Assembly (NCBI RefSeq): GCF_032854445.1 | Contig: NC_088301.1 | Coordinates: 36,009,187-36,073,186 of the forward strand | Direction of reading: 5' to 3' | DNA length: 64,000 bases | From: Liolophura sinensis | Taxonomy: Eukaryota > Mollusca > Polyplacophora > Chitonida > Chitonidae | In this document: piece by piece, positions 36,301 through 47,500 of the stretch | Numbering within the stretch: position 1 is the first letter of the stretch | Layout of the letters: every line of letters begins with the position of its first letter | Program-made: the position numbers and the translations under genes | Notes under the pieces: model-generated | What the model saw: the letters and a program-made list of their open reading frames with translations, nothing else | The model's database searches: none | What the model was told of the DNA's origin: nothing

Positions 36301-39300
36301 AAAATGCTCCCAAAGCTATCTGATATTTATTTCCATCATTTGTTGCCTAGCTTTGTTGATCGCCTCCAATACACTCATTTGTAGAAATATTAAGCATTTT
36401 CAATTGTCATGTCAGAATTACATATTGTGGAGCAATGTTTTTCAAGAATGTCCAGTCATCATTTACTCTATTTACATGCACATGTGTATGACTGGAGAAA
36501 TATGCCTACATACCATAGATTCGTTAATCACATTTCCATTTGTTATTTTCCCATGATACTAATAATGAAGCATTTTCAATCAAATTGTAAGAGAGTTTGA
36601 AGGAACTTCATCTATTATATAGAGCAAGTGATGATACATGTATATGTCTCCTTTGAGTATGATGAGTTTCCTTAAATAAAAGTAAAGCCAAGTGAAACAA
36701 AATTTGTTCGCAGTGTCACATGATATGTAACAATTCCATCCCATGCCAATCCTGAATTGTTGTAATTCACTTCTTGAAGCCAGCCAATGTATTATGAAAT
36801 AATTTTTTTTTACTTATTATCAACTTACATTTAGTTGATTGATAATGCTGTACTTAAGAATTTTTTACTCATATGAGGGCTCGTGAAGTGTATGGTTGAA
36901 GAAAACCATAGTTTATTGGAGTAAACCATCGACCTTCGCCAAGTACCTGATAACCTACTGACTCGAAGCTGCAGTTAAAGCCCTTTGATGTTCGAGCAAA
37001 CGAGACGCAATTCTAATCTTTAAAACCAGTTTACTTTAGACAAAGTGCTAACTGATCTAAGTTACTAACCTTTAAATAATGTACCTGTAAAGTTTGACAA
37101 ATGGCCACACACAAGCCAAACTTTCTCTATCATTGGACACAAAGATATAGGAACAATGTTCCGAATGATCTCAAATTCCTTAACTTTTCTCACTGCTTGT
37201 TCTACATGAACTCGCACAGCTGCAACTCCCCTTGAGAATTTTAACTGTTCATCTGTGAACTGCTGTTGTCCATGCAGAAATGTTGGAATAATAAGAGAAG
37301 CCCCCCTTCTTTCAACATCTTCGCGAATGTCAAATCCCCGATCAACCATGAGGCTATCACCATCTTCCAGTAAGTCTAGGAGCCCACAGTGACGAATAAT
37401 CTTTTTGTCAGAACATCTCCCAGCATATAATGGCGAAATAAAAGTAAGTTGACCTACCGGAGAAATTGCAATGAGTCCCTTCGCAGTGTTGTGGTGTTTG
37501 TAAGATGAGAAAGTCTCTCTTTGACAGTCAGATGCAGATGGTTGTTCAATGAATAGTTCTGTACAGTCCACAATAGCACGAGTTGTTGAATAATGTTCTC
37601 TAAAGCATGCTGGCATGGTCTTTCGCACTTGTTTAGCTTTTGGCCAGATTGGTAATGATCGAAATCTATCTGCTAAAAAAATAATCCATGTGTTGACAAT
37701 TTTAGATACATGACCCTCAGATATGCTATACAGATCACCAATTAACCTTTCTTGTAGTCCTTTACGAAGACGCACTAGTGTTATGAAGAGCTCTTCCATT
37801 GGTGAGAGTGATCTAGATGGTCCACGTTTCTTTAATAAGTCATACGGTGTACCAGATGATGTGTTCTCTGTGCCCACATAATATAAAAAATTACATTCTG
37901 GCTGAAGAAACTGAAAAAAACATGATAAAGATATATAAGACTGAAATCCTGTATAGTACTTTATGTCACTGTCAGAATTGCAAAATCTGAGCAAAGTAAA
38001 CTTTTCTTCATAGCGCAGTGTCATCAGATTTAAATTGGTCTGTAAAACAGAGGCTTTATCAGGTGAGACGCTAGGTTCATAATCTTCTAAACTGTCATCC
38101 CCACTACTGCTGCTCTCCAAATATCTTCTCAAAGTTGTAGGATATATAGTATACATAGCCCCATCAGTGTATTGGCGGGAATAAGAATGCTCCTCCACAG
38201 AAAACTGTTGAAGACCTGTAGCTGCTTTGTTCTCCTTGTTCTCGGATGCTACTGAGGAAATCTGTTTCTTAATCTTTCTCCTAGAATGCTGAGTGGAGGT
38301 GCCTTTACACCAATGAAAAACTGTTGGAATGGCATCCTTCACAAGACGACGTCTTATGCCTTGGTGTTTTGGATAACAATCCTCTGTAAAATGTAAAGAG
38401 CACACACAAGTGTGTCTGTTTATGGCAAAATCTTTACCAATGTCTCTCCTCATGTTCACAATCCATTTTTTTACCAAATCTTTGTCCGAAGGGAAACTGT
38501 GAAATGACAAATGTTTACAGCTCTCAAGTCTAGTGTCACTTGAACACAAAGGCACACAGCAATGATGAGGCATTTTAGATTCTTTCTGGAAGCAAACAGA
38601 AGAATAAGTTGTCAGTATAAGTGTAGATCTAGCATCCCTTCGTCTCTTTTATACCATTCTTTATGTACAAGAACATGAATAAGGTTTATTAAGTCCAAAA
38701 TATTTCAAAAACATTGAATACCAATAGTAAACTATACATTTTAACAGGCCTATATTTAGCTGTGAACCTAAATGAACACCTAGATTGCACATGCATTCAA
38801 AACATGCTAAATGGATATATTTTTCTTAGAGCAATTTATGAACTAGTCAGAAATTACTACCTATGTATTTTATGCACTATGCATTACAAAGTAACCTTAA
38901 AATTTAAATTCAAAATTCCCCAACCAAGACTACATTGGTTAATGTAATTCTGAAATCAAGCAACACATTCATGAGATTTACGGAAGCAAACAGCTCCAGA
39001 TATGTTGGATTGATCATGAGCGACATGTGCCACAGTTCACGCAGACATTAGAATTGTTGTCAATCCTCTGCCCTCTGTAAATGCCTATGAGCTAAAGTTT
39101 TCACGGCAATCATGTCTGTTCGTGAAATAATCCCATTTTCCTAGTGTATAGGATTTATTACCTTATCAAGATGGTGGTAGACCCTGAAAGTGTTACTGCC
39201 ATAGTCCATGTTTGTCAAGGTCAATATAAGATTAAGTTAGATAATGTGTAAGAGCGTGAGGTTCGCCAGGGAAGACGAAATTACTGTAGACAGCGGTAAA

Positions 39301-40029
39301 AGTCGCTTACTGACAATCCGACACATTTGGGGATGTACTTTCTGTTAGTTTCACAGCTGTGTTGCTCGATCTCAGAGTGTTACATTCTGCATCTAAGAAA
39401 CATTTACTGAACATGAAAGTGTTGTTGTTGTTTCAACGAGTCCGCTGCATCTACGTTGTCGAAGTATTGTATTTTAACACTAAATATGAGTTTCATGCAA
39501 AACACACGTGAGTATATAGATACATGGTTATTTCTAATCCCTCACCTCAATCACGCAGATGTCATGAAAAGAAAAAGACGACAGCTTTTGTGGAAAACAG
39601 GCGAAACTGCTACATGACCCCATACGCGGCCATGACATTCCTCCGTGTGCGATTCACCCGCTAGGAGGCGCTGAACTGGAAAGGGGCGAATTCCACTCAG
39701 ACTGTAGTATAACGAATGCCAATGAAAGTTTTTAGTTTAAGTACTTAGCGACACAGACAACCGAAGGGATGTAACTTGTATAAGATCAAGACATGTTTAT
39801 TATGACGTTGATTGTCTCCCTTCGTTTCCTACAGGCTTGCTATGCACAAGATTGCAAGAAATGTGGGACAGCGTGCAAACCATATCGTTTAGAGAGACTC
39901 CGCTGTGCTATTTGCCACGAGATTGATTGCATCTGCAGCAACGACGAAAAGAAGGCGAGACACATTGACCCTAAAAAGCCTCACAGGAGCGATTTGTGTC
40001 ACAAATGTCAAAAGGGACAACCATGCTAA
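33323..40029 (+). CDS. ZAR1-like 3CxxC zinc-finger gene, copy 2 (complete domain, 6.4-kb intron)
   Basis: Exons 33323-33421 and 39835-40029 (stop TAA) join in phase 0 into 97 residues. The domain is complete: RRYGYFHCHTCNGRWESSHV; then CKKCGTACKPYRLERLRC; then CAICHEIDCICS; then HIDPKKPHRSDLCHKC. These follow vertebrate ZAR1/ZAR1L C-termini closely, including the (H)xDPKxPHRxDLC block. ZAR1 proteins are oocyte cytoplasmic mRNA-binding translation regulators; the same role here is inference. The protein lacks the long N-terminal region of vertebrate ZAR1 unless upstream exons exist; an in-frame TAG lies 15 codons before the ATG. The intron 33422-39834 has canonical borders (gtaagg, ttcctacag) but contains a complete 5.8-kb ISL2EU transposon. 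Copy 1 lies 5 kb upstream. Confidence 0.85.
33756..33890 (+). repeat. ~36-bp tandem repeat at the ISL2EU insertion site
   Basis: Units of the form 'gtgtgtcccaccctggcccg' plus 'actgcagacgcattg' repeat about 3.6 times with ~15% divergence. The array ends 8 bp before the transposon's left terminus. Confidence 0.7.
34445..36296 (+). CDS. PHD finger-SWIM-YqaJ exonuclease-like protein of the ISL2EU element
   Basis: Exons 34445-34703 and 34912-36296 join in phase 1 into 547 residues. Residues 26-73 are a PHD finger with the C4HC3 ligands C28, C30, C43, C46, H51, C54, C70 and C73. Residues about 175-192 form a SWIM-like motif (STCSCPAG...GKH) in which the usual third Cys is Gly (residue 189). Residues about 372-500 are a YqaJ/lambda-exonuclease-fold nuclease: FDQRQHRITASNFGTF, then YESAAF, then GVSPDKI (D455) and LVEVKCP (E468, K470), the PD-(D/E)xK core. 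YqaJ proteins resect DNA 5' to 3' for strand annealing; in ISL2EU the job is unproven. A 'gtttaaacag' acceptor just before the ATG may end a 5'UTR intron. Reading frame intact. Confidence 0.85.
37065..38573 (-). CDS. THAP-domain DDE transposase (ISL2EU, DDE_Tnp_4-like)
   Basis: A single open frame of 502 residues. The N-terminus (residues 1-85) is a THAP zinc finger, C2CH type: C5/C6 and C10, then CVCSLH (C58, H61), ending in a DAIPTVF motif like the THAP AVPTIF box; this domain would bind the transposon ends. A linker of ~150 residues follows. The catalytic domain has ELFITLVRLRKGL, VDCTELFIEQP (D336), LMVDRGFDI (D411) and VHVEQAVRKVKEF (E458), the acidic triad of the IS5/ISL2-Harbinger-related nuclease group (DDE_Tnp_4). 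No stop or frameshift. It converges with the YqaJ gene and a reverse-strand AATAAA lies near 36912. Presumably catalyses excision and integration of the element at 33899-39689. Confidence 0.9.
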   Translation of the reverse strand: MPHHCCVPLCSSDTRLESCKHLSFHSFPSDKDLVKKWIVNMRRDIGKDFAINRHTCVCSLHFTEDCYPKHQGIRRRLVKDAIPTVFHWCKGTSTQHSRRKIKKQISSVASENKENKAATGLQQFSVEEHSYSRQYTDGAMYTIYPTTLRRYLESSSSGDDSLEDYEPSVSPDKASVLQTNLNLMTLRYEEKFTLLRFCNSDSDIKYYTGFQSYISLSCFFQFLQPECNFLYYVGTENTSSGTPYDLLKKRGPSRSLSPMEELFITLVRLRKGLQERLIGDLYSISEGHVSKIVNTWIIFLADRFRSLPIWPKAKQVRKTMPACFREHYSTTRAIVDCTELFIEQPSASDCQRETFSSYKHHNTAKGLIAISPVGQLTFISPLYAGRCSDKKIIRHCGLLDLLEDGDSLMVDRGFDIREDVERRGASLIIPTFLHGQQQFTDEQLKFSRGVAAVRVHVEQAVRKVKEFEIIRNIVPISLCPMIEKVWLVCGHLSNFTGTLFKG

Positions 40030-40676
40030 GGAGATCACTGAATTCCCCTTTACTCCTGTCAAATGTATCGACTTTCTATTTGTGATACCACTTGAACATT
40101 ACAGCTTTAACACTCGTTATCTCGTTATTGTGATGGACTTCCGATAAAAACCCAGATATTTATACAATCACTCTACTGATAGATTTATTTCAGACTTTTT
40201 GTCAACTTGCAGAAATTTTCTTTTTGAAAATTTTTTTATTATATATGTTATTTTAACGCGAAGGCTTTGTCGCTTCATGTCTTAGCATGAAATAATTCAA
40301 AATATTTCATATGAAAAATTTGCTTCGGTTGTGTGCATATAGCTTGTTGTATAGAAGTTACCATTGCTCGGGTGTGGCCCAGATGATGTCGGACATCGCA
40401 AGCTTGATTAAACGAAGATGGTATGGCCAAGATGGGTCTATAATAACACGTATACGATAGCGCTAAGATTGACCAACCATATATTTACAAACACTGCATG
40501 GTTCGATGGACACATTCAAAGTAGCATCACAGATGCAGTTTAAATCTAAATATCCATTGTGAGCTCGACATTCTACATAAATGCCAAAACAGTGAAATCT
40601 GTTGAGTTCTGAAAATCTTTGAATGTGTTGTCGGCAGGCCTTTTGTTAAGAAAAAAACTTTATATAACATCATTAA
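40030..40676. other. Spacer between ZAR1-like copy 2 and the piggyBac element
   Basis: AT-rich; presumably the 3'UTR of ZAR1-like copy 2. No gene recognised. Confidence 0.4.
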
Positions 40677-42714
40677 CCCTTTGAACCCTGGCCATTATGA
40701 CAACATAGACCCCCCCCCCCCACCCTGAGCTCCCCGTTAATTAACAATGGGCTTTTCAGAACAAACCACACATCTGTTATTTGTAGTAGCATGAGGGGCT
40801 CTCTGAACTTCATGTTGCCCATAGTCAATGAGGCGGTTCTCAATGTCTTGGCGGGGTTGTGGTGTTGGATACGTACGAAAGTCGCCAACTAGATTATGAC
40901 ATAGCTTCTCAATGAACATGTGGAATGTAAGCTGCCTGTGGCCCTGAGGCATATGGGGGTGATAAAAACCTAATATTACATAGGCATTATATGCAGCCCA
41001 CATAAAGAACTTCATCATCAAACGCCGAGGCTATTTATAATGCCGTCGACTTTTATATAGTTTGGTCATTTGGTCGTTTTTGTCGATGCCCCCCATAAAC
41101 TGATTGTAGGCTTGAACTGCTTTGGGGCATTTTACTGGCACCTTTTTGTGTTCTGTGCCATCATACCTGTTCACATGTACTTCAGGTTCAGAAATAAATT
41201 TTGATGACACAAAATAAATTGGCTTTTTGTCACACCAAACTATTGCTCCAACAGTTCCGTTATACACAATTTCCGAATCCCCACAGTTCATGTCTTTTTT
41301 CCTTTTGATCAAAGATTTGGGGAAGTGTTTCTGGTTTGTCATAACAGTCCCGACAAGTTGTGTCCCCATATGTTCAACTAAATACTGGCACAGATTTACA
41401 CTGGTGTAATAACGATCTACATAAACACAGTAGTTTTGATCCCTGACTGGTTCTATAAGCCTTACAACTAAATTTCCAGTAACGCCGAGGTTGGGGATGC
41501 TTTCAGAATCATCTCTTCTACCTGTGTACACTTCGGCATTGGAAATGTAACCGTTTGTGCTGTCACACACCAGAAATGTTTTGATGCCCCACTTAATCGG
41601 TTTGTCCTTTGTATACTGTTTTATTGACAATGCGTTCTTTGTTGGCACCATGCCTTCGTCAAGTGAGAGGTTGCTATCAGGTTTGTAATAACGTTGGAAT
41701 CGTTCAAGAAGATATTTGAAAACCGGCCAGGACTTGTAAATTTTGTCTGATTTATCTAACTCTGGATCCTCTTCATCAACACAGTGTAACAGTGTCCAAA
41801 TTGCCAAAAATCTGTCCTGCGGAAACACTTGCGAGAAACCAGGTGTCACAGTTAGAAAATTGTCCTTCATTCGCCAATATTGTTCATAACGGTATTTATG
41901 GATCAGCATCTCCATGGCAACATGGCAACCAAAAAATGCTTTCATTTCAGTTACATTGACGGGTAAAATTCTGAGCATAATAATGCTTTGGTCTTTTTGT
42001 CTGTTGTCTGACTGCCCCTTTGTTTGTCTCATCGACTAGAAGTTGCCACAGTACGTCGAATAAAGACAAAAACTCACTTGGCAAGCTGTCAGCATTTATA
42101 GAATCTGGGATGTTTTTTACTCCTGTCGGTTCATTAGGCTGAAACTGTTTGTCCACAAAACCTGATACATTAGTCCATTTCATTTGGTTGTCATTCACTG
42201 AATTTCGAACATTTCGCCTCACCTGTCCCACAGGCACACGCGCGTTACCTGTACCACGTCTATCACCATCACCTGTCCCTCCAATTCCATCACTGTCTGC
42301 ATCTGAAGAATCGTTGTTCACAACGTTGTTGTTGTAACTACAACTGTCCGTGTCATTTTCCGATTCAAAATCACTTTCATGTCCGTAATCACTCTCATTT
42401 GGGTCACTTTCGCTATCGGACAACACCATCTGTAGCGCTTGCTCAGCAGTAACACGTGCGCGTCTCATATCCGCAAAAAAGCTCAAACTCGACAAAAAAC
42501 GTACAGTGTGTTGCCTATCTACGATAACACATCTGTTAGAACTTCCGCCACACATCGAGGCCAAAAGCTATATGTAAAATGCAAGCTGATTAGCTAAAAA
42601 CTCTGCCACAACTCATGTTTATTTATAGGCTTATGTCAAATGACGGTAAACCGGCCTTTTGGGGATAGACATTATAGAAGCATGCCGCAAAACCGGCCTC
42701 TCGGGTTCTATGGG
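40677..42714 (-). mobile_element. Degenerate piggyBac transposon with TTAA target duplication
   Basis: A 2.04-kb element flanked by TTAA at 40673-40676 and 42715-42718, the exclusive piggyBac target. Its ends start CCCTTTGAACCC and (reverse strand) CCCATAGAACCC, imperfect inverted repeats beginning with the family's CCC. It encodes a broken PGBD-like transposase on the minus strand. It sits 0.65 kb after ZAR1-like copy 2. Confidence 0.88.
40737..42564 (-). pseudogene. piggyBac (PGBD4-like) transposase, broken by a frameshift and a nonsense codon
   Basis: Three open segments cover a piggyBac transposase: an acidic N-terminal part (42564 down to 41947), the catalytic part (42032 to 41031) and the C-terminal part (41021 to 40737). 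The catalytic Asp residues are in recognisable places: DEGMVP, YVDRYYTS and MGGIDKNDQ. Two breaks are visible: a frameshift in the overlap of segments 1 and 2, around 41960-42000, and a TAG at 41031-41033 that separates segments 2 and 3 in the same frame. The C-terminal Cys-rich domain is also cut short after CVVC. Not functional as read; could be an immobile fossil or a non-autonomous copy. Confidence 0.88.
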
Positions 42715-42718
42715 TTAA

Positions 42719-44552
42719 GGTTCTAATATTGTAACATTGTATCAGTCGAGAAAAAACTTCCTTTTAATCACAACTTTTAAGGAGAAAACCCGTTCGCTTT
42801 CAACTGTAGTGTCAACAGGATATATAAGGTGCCTTTGTGGGGCAGTTTATCACGTCATGTTATGTACTGACGGTTTTACTGTAATGATTGGGGCATGGGT
42901 GGCAGTTCTAGCAGTGTAGAGGAACGATACTTTATAGGAGTTCATTCCTTTTATTCTCATATTACCCCTCTACGACTATATATCTACACATAAAGGACGA
43001 TTATAGACTGCACTTTCATGCCACAATGTTGTCACAGGAACCTTTTCTATATTGTTTTTCGTCAACAGAAACGAAAGGGCTTGGTTGCGTTAACCAAAAC
43101 AAAAACCAATACAAGATGGTTATAAAAAAAACATCCTGGGGGTTAAGCAAAACTATGATTTTGCGAAGGCTTTTGCTAAGCAAATTTTGGAGACCTCTAG
43201 ATTTTTTTCATCCTTCTATTATAATGAGGCTTTAGTCGTTCTGTCAGTTGTTTGTCGGTGAAATAGTGCCGGTATCGACTAGAAAGGACCGTTAAAAAAA
43301 GACTGCATCACACATTCATTCGTTATGAAAGAATAGCGATCTCTATAGATATACTTTAATACTTTAACATTCTTCCGTCCACATTTGGATCAATGTCCGC
43401 ATAAGATATTCTTCTTAGGTTATGCATAGAGAAAATTAACTTCCATCGCCCTTCGTGAAAATCCCTAAGGAGTTTTTTAATCATTTCTCGAATAATCTCC
43501 CTCATGCTCCTACATTGTAGATTTGAGAAATTCTTTTGCAACTTGATATGCTATAACAGGTAATAACATAAATTTATGCCACATTGTAAAAGTGTAATTA
43601 TATAATGTTTGGTACTGGCTCTTGTACAATATTTTAATCAAAAATGCTTAGTAACTTCCAAGCCAAAAATCAGTCTTTCTTGTCTAACAGTTCATAATAA
43701 GACATCTTGCTTAATCAACTAATATAGTAGGCATAAGTCTTCGCGTGAGCCTGTATACTTAATGCGTGTAAATTGTAAGTCCATATGGGAAGCATTTTCA
43801 ATTGGAGAGAAATAATTTTCTTTGAAACAAAAGGAAAGAAGTTAATTACAAGTTGGGTCCACAAAAGCCTTTTTAACTTGCTCAGTTAAGGTTATGCAAG
43901 GTCAACCAACACCGCGAGCCCCTTCAAAGGTTTGGGTGCGGAGATGTGGCAAATCAGTGGGAAACATGCAGGCACCGACCCGTATAGCAGTAATGTTAAC
44001 GCCATTTAAAATTGAATAAGGTCCCTTTGTTAGCGGGGTTCCATAAGTATCGTTTTAAACAACCCGACAAGCATGTGCCTGTCTCTGCTGGTAATAAGCC
44101 TATGTGTGTATTTATATGTCCTTGTGTCGATTAGCGGACAAGCTTGAGCAGTGTGCAGGTTTCAACGGTATGAACATTCCGTTGGATATATCGACCAGTC
44201 TAGGTAAACAAACACTGTTGGTGGTTTCAGTTCCGATCTCTGACCACGCGCCAACACGCTGTCACGCACGCCCTGTATATATATATAGGACTACGTACAA
44301 ACTTACGAGTTTGCAAGAGCAGTAACGACTGTTGGTAAGGGCTGCGTTGTTGTTTATCTTCTGTATTTTTTTTGTCGTCTGCTACGCACCTATATATATA
44401 TATATACATAACTGTATAGTTTGCGGCAGATTTCTGACCGAACAACTGGAAACTGGCTTGACCTGTGAACGATTGTTGTTGCTGTTACCATTATTGGATT
44501 GACCCCAATCTTCGTTATGGCCAATATCTAAAGAGAATAGCCACCAGCAGCC
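42719..44552. other. Interval upstream of the KY/dynein-stalk gene
   Basis: No gene supported on either strand. Presumably holds the promoter and 5'UTR of the gene starting at 44553. TA-rich tracts at about 44275 and 44390 are simple repeats. Confidence 0.4.
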
Positions 44553-47500
44553 ATGGGATCCGGAGCTTCCACTGCCGGTAGGGTACCACGGTCTCGGTCC
44601 TCGTCAAGGTCTGTGTCTTCAGCAGAGGGTATCCATCACAGGCGGGTAAGGCTTAACTTATAGACATGCCATAACGTTATCCCTTATTGTCTAATAGGCG
44701 TCCCCTCATAATGTAGCAATAACTAAGACACACTACTAATTTATCTCAATTTAAACATATTCAAAACGGCTACAAATGACATAACCGTATGGTTTGTATC
44801 TCGTGGAAAAATAAGCCGTGTTGTGCCATTGAAAACAGCATTTGCCTTATGCCTCAATGTGAGTTATTCATCCCCCACTAACTGTTTGTGACCAATCCAT
44901 CAGTTTAATCGCCAGATCGAAGAGCCACATTGTCCAACATCATGCAATGTATATCTAATTTAAGTATCCTCCACTATAAAATGGTCTACTTCCGATGTTC
45001 AAGAAGAACATGTTACTATAAGTAACCAGTTGGAAGAAATATTACTCAGATAATTGAGATAAATTTAATTAGCATTCCGAGCTAGCAGACTTTTTCTTAG
45101 ATTCTCGCATATGCTGACCTGCATGTAAAGTAGATGACGGTCATGCATTGACCAAATATGAGCATAAGCAACTATTACTTAAAATTGGACAGGTTTTTTA
45201 ATGTATTGAGTGCTACATGAGATCAACATCTTGGCCAATACCACATATGTCTATTTTCATGCGTATAATGGTTAACGTGAAATGTACAGTAATTTTGTAA
45301 TTAAGGCAATTCTACTTAAGCATAACAGAGGGTAATGTATGAAATCGAGTCCGAATTTAGTGTGTGAATGTTGATATTTATAGGTGTGTACTGTATTTTC
45401 TTTTAGCTCTGACTCAGACGATTAATACATCTGTGCTTAGCCTTATTGTTTCGGGGGTTGTTATTTGTCGGTGTTGTTGGCTTTTGAATAACCCCTATAT
45501 AATACCATTTAACAACTGCCACATAAAAAGGATGCATAATTTGTACACATTTCCTCTTCGTACACTAAAGCATATACCGTCAACGGGTTACAGCCAGCCT
45601 CGGATAGGTCCAACCGGTCCCTCCTCCCATACCTTTTTCACTCCCCCTACTTTGTACACCACAGCTGAACATGTTCGGTTTAATTTAAGACGAATAGCAC
45701 AGGCCATTCATGTAACCATGGTGGTGTTTGGACGCAAGGTTATGCCCTGTGTCCAACAAAAGTTCTTTATCACGGGCGTGTATTAGGAAAGCGACATTCC
45801 ACATCCAATAAACTAAGGTTGTTTATAACACACGGATGACACATTCTTCTTGCGGGGCGAAAACGCCCTGTTATTACTTGGCCGACGCAACTTTCATGAC
45901 TAACTACATAAAGGTATTTTCAAGGACATGCACCCACCGTCTGTTCAGCTTGAGAAACGAGTAACGGATTTGTTGTCAATAGGTGACAGTGCCTGTTTAT
46001 ATGTAATATCTTTAGTTTTATTGACCATGAGGGCAAAGTTGACAAATGTAACTTTCAGCTTTCAGCGTTACAATCTGATTAAAATACCATTCGCGCGCTG
46101 CATATACAGACTAAAGTGGTGTGCGTATTGACTTGTACATTTTATACCATCGCCGGTGTTTGTTAAATTACAACACAGGACATTCCAATTCATGCACCCT
46201 CAATTGTCTACGGACATATTACCAAGAATCTGTACGCTAAAGTGGTATGAGTAAAACATGAAATGACAAGCTACACGTATGCAGCTATACTCGGTAAAGC
46301 AGAACAAATGAGGAGGTATATATACTAACAACAATGTGACTCTATGCCAATATGTGTTCACCTTTGAATTTCTTGTAAAACTATCAGTTTGTTAACCATT
46401 ATTGTTCGCCACAAAAGAAAGAAAACAGGTAATTAGATGAGATACAAGAAAGAAAGAAAGAAAGAAAGAGATGCCTCATGAACGATTTAAATCGTATGTG
46501 TATGTGTAAATGACTTATATCAAATAAGACTAAATGGCATGTCCAATTGTTTCAGACATCACGAGCCTCTTCCGACGGATCCGACCAAATCAACAAACAT
46601 GCTCCGCCACCATTTCCTCCGAAGATGCAGAAAGATCAGATCTATGATCCTTCAAAATACATGGATGTGGACAAGCACGCCATGCACGTATGTCAAATAA
46701 AAGTCTAGTTATCGATTTACAGGCACCACTAGCTCCATAATTATAGAGACAGCCTTCAGTCACTGATTATAGGATTCGGTCACTTTATAGGCAATTATAA
46801 TGAACGTGATTTAGTCATTTCCAAAGGTCTTTGTTCAATAATCGTAATTGTATAGGAATTCACATGGTACTATACTATCCAAAAAAAGAAACGCATAGGT
46901 GTTTTGTTTCATTTTAAAATGAAATAAATACATTTTGTCTTCATTTCATGAGCAAAATGTGTTTTAATATTGTTAATAGTCACAGTTAGCACACATTTTA
47001 TTCCTCAAAACATTTCTTGGTTGAAAATGTTGAGTTTGGAGGCCGTTTTTGGAAGAAGTAAAAAATACAGCACCACACTGCATCACGTGCAGTCTTACAC
47101 GCCGAACTTACGCATGGAAAGCATGCAGTGTGTGACTATAAAACCGCAACTTCGGGCCGGAAATCGGCGTCTTTCAAGTGGTGTTTTCAAGCTGATTCAA
47201 CATGCCACGTCTTGACACTGTCACAAGAAATATTGCCATTGGACGACTTCAAGCTGGAGAGTCCCAATCGTCCATTCCTAGGCGTCTACACGTCAGCCAG
47301 AGCACGATTTCACGGCTTGCTGCCCGCTACAACAATACTGGGACAACAAATGACCGTCGGCGTTCAGGTCGACCACGTGTCACTACAGCAGCCCAAGATC
47401 GCTACATGAGGGTCCTCCATTTGCGTGACCGTTGTGCTACAGCTGAAAGCACAGCAGCCAGCATACCGGGACTGAGGAGGATATCAGGTCAGACAGTGCG

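Larger units (their letters stand above)
33899..39689. mobile_element. Complete ISL2EU (IS4EU)-type DNA transposon with two genes
   Basis: A 5.79-kb element. Left TIR 33899-33973 and right TIR 39614-39689 pair over ~75 bp (shared core ctttccagttcagcgcctcc, then gtcatggccgcgtatggggt), about 85% identical by eye. A 2-bp AT flanks each end (33897-33898, 39690-39691). Inside are a plus-strand PHD-SWIM-YqaJ nuclease gene and a minus-strand THAP-DDE transposase gene, arranged tail to tail and both open. The pairing of an IS5-like DDE transposase with a YqaJ protein is the known content of ISL2EU transposons. It lies in the intron of ZAR1-like copy 2. Both genes being intact suggests recent insertion. 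Confidence 0.85.

Noticed and set aside
45364-45786. 140-codon ORF in intron 1 of the KY/dynein-stalk gene
   Set aside because: Intronic, no domain, and the apparent hydrophobic N-terminus is common in AT-rich DNA.
46448-46469. CRISPR-like or other ordered repeat array
   Set aside because: Simple AAAG microsatellite; no spacer architecture anywhere in the window, and the genome is eukaryotic.
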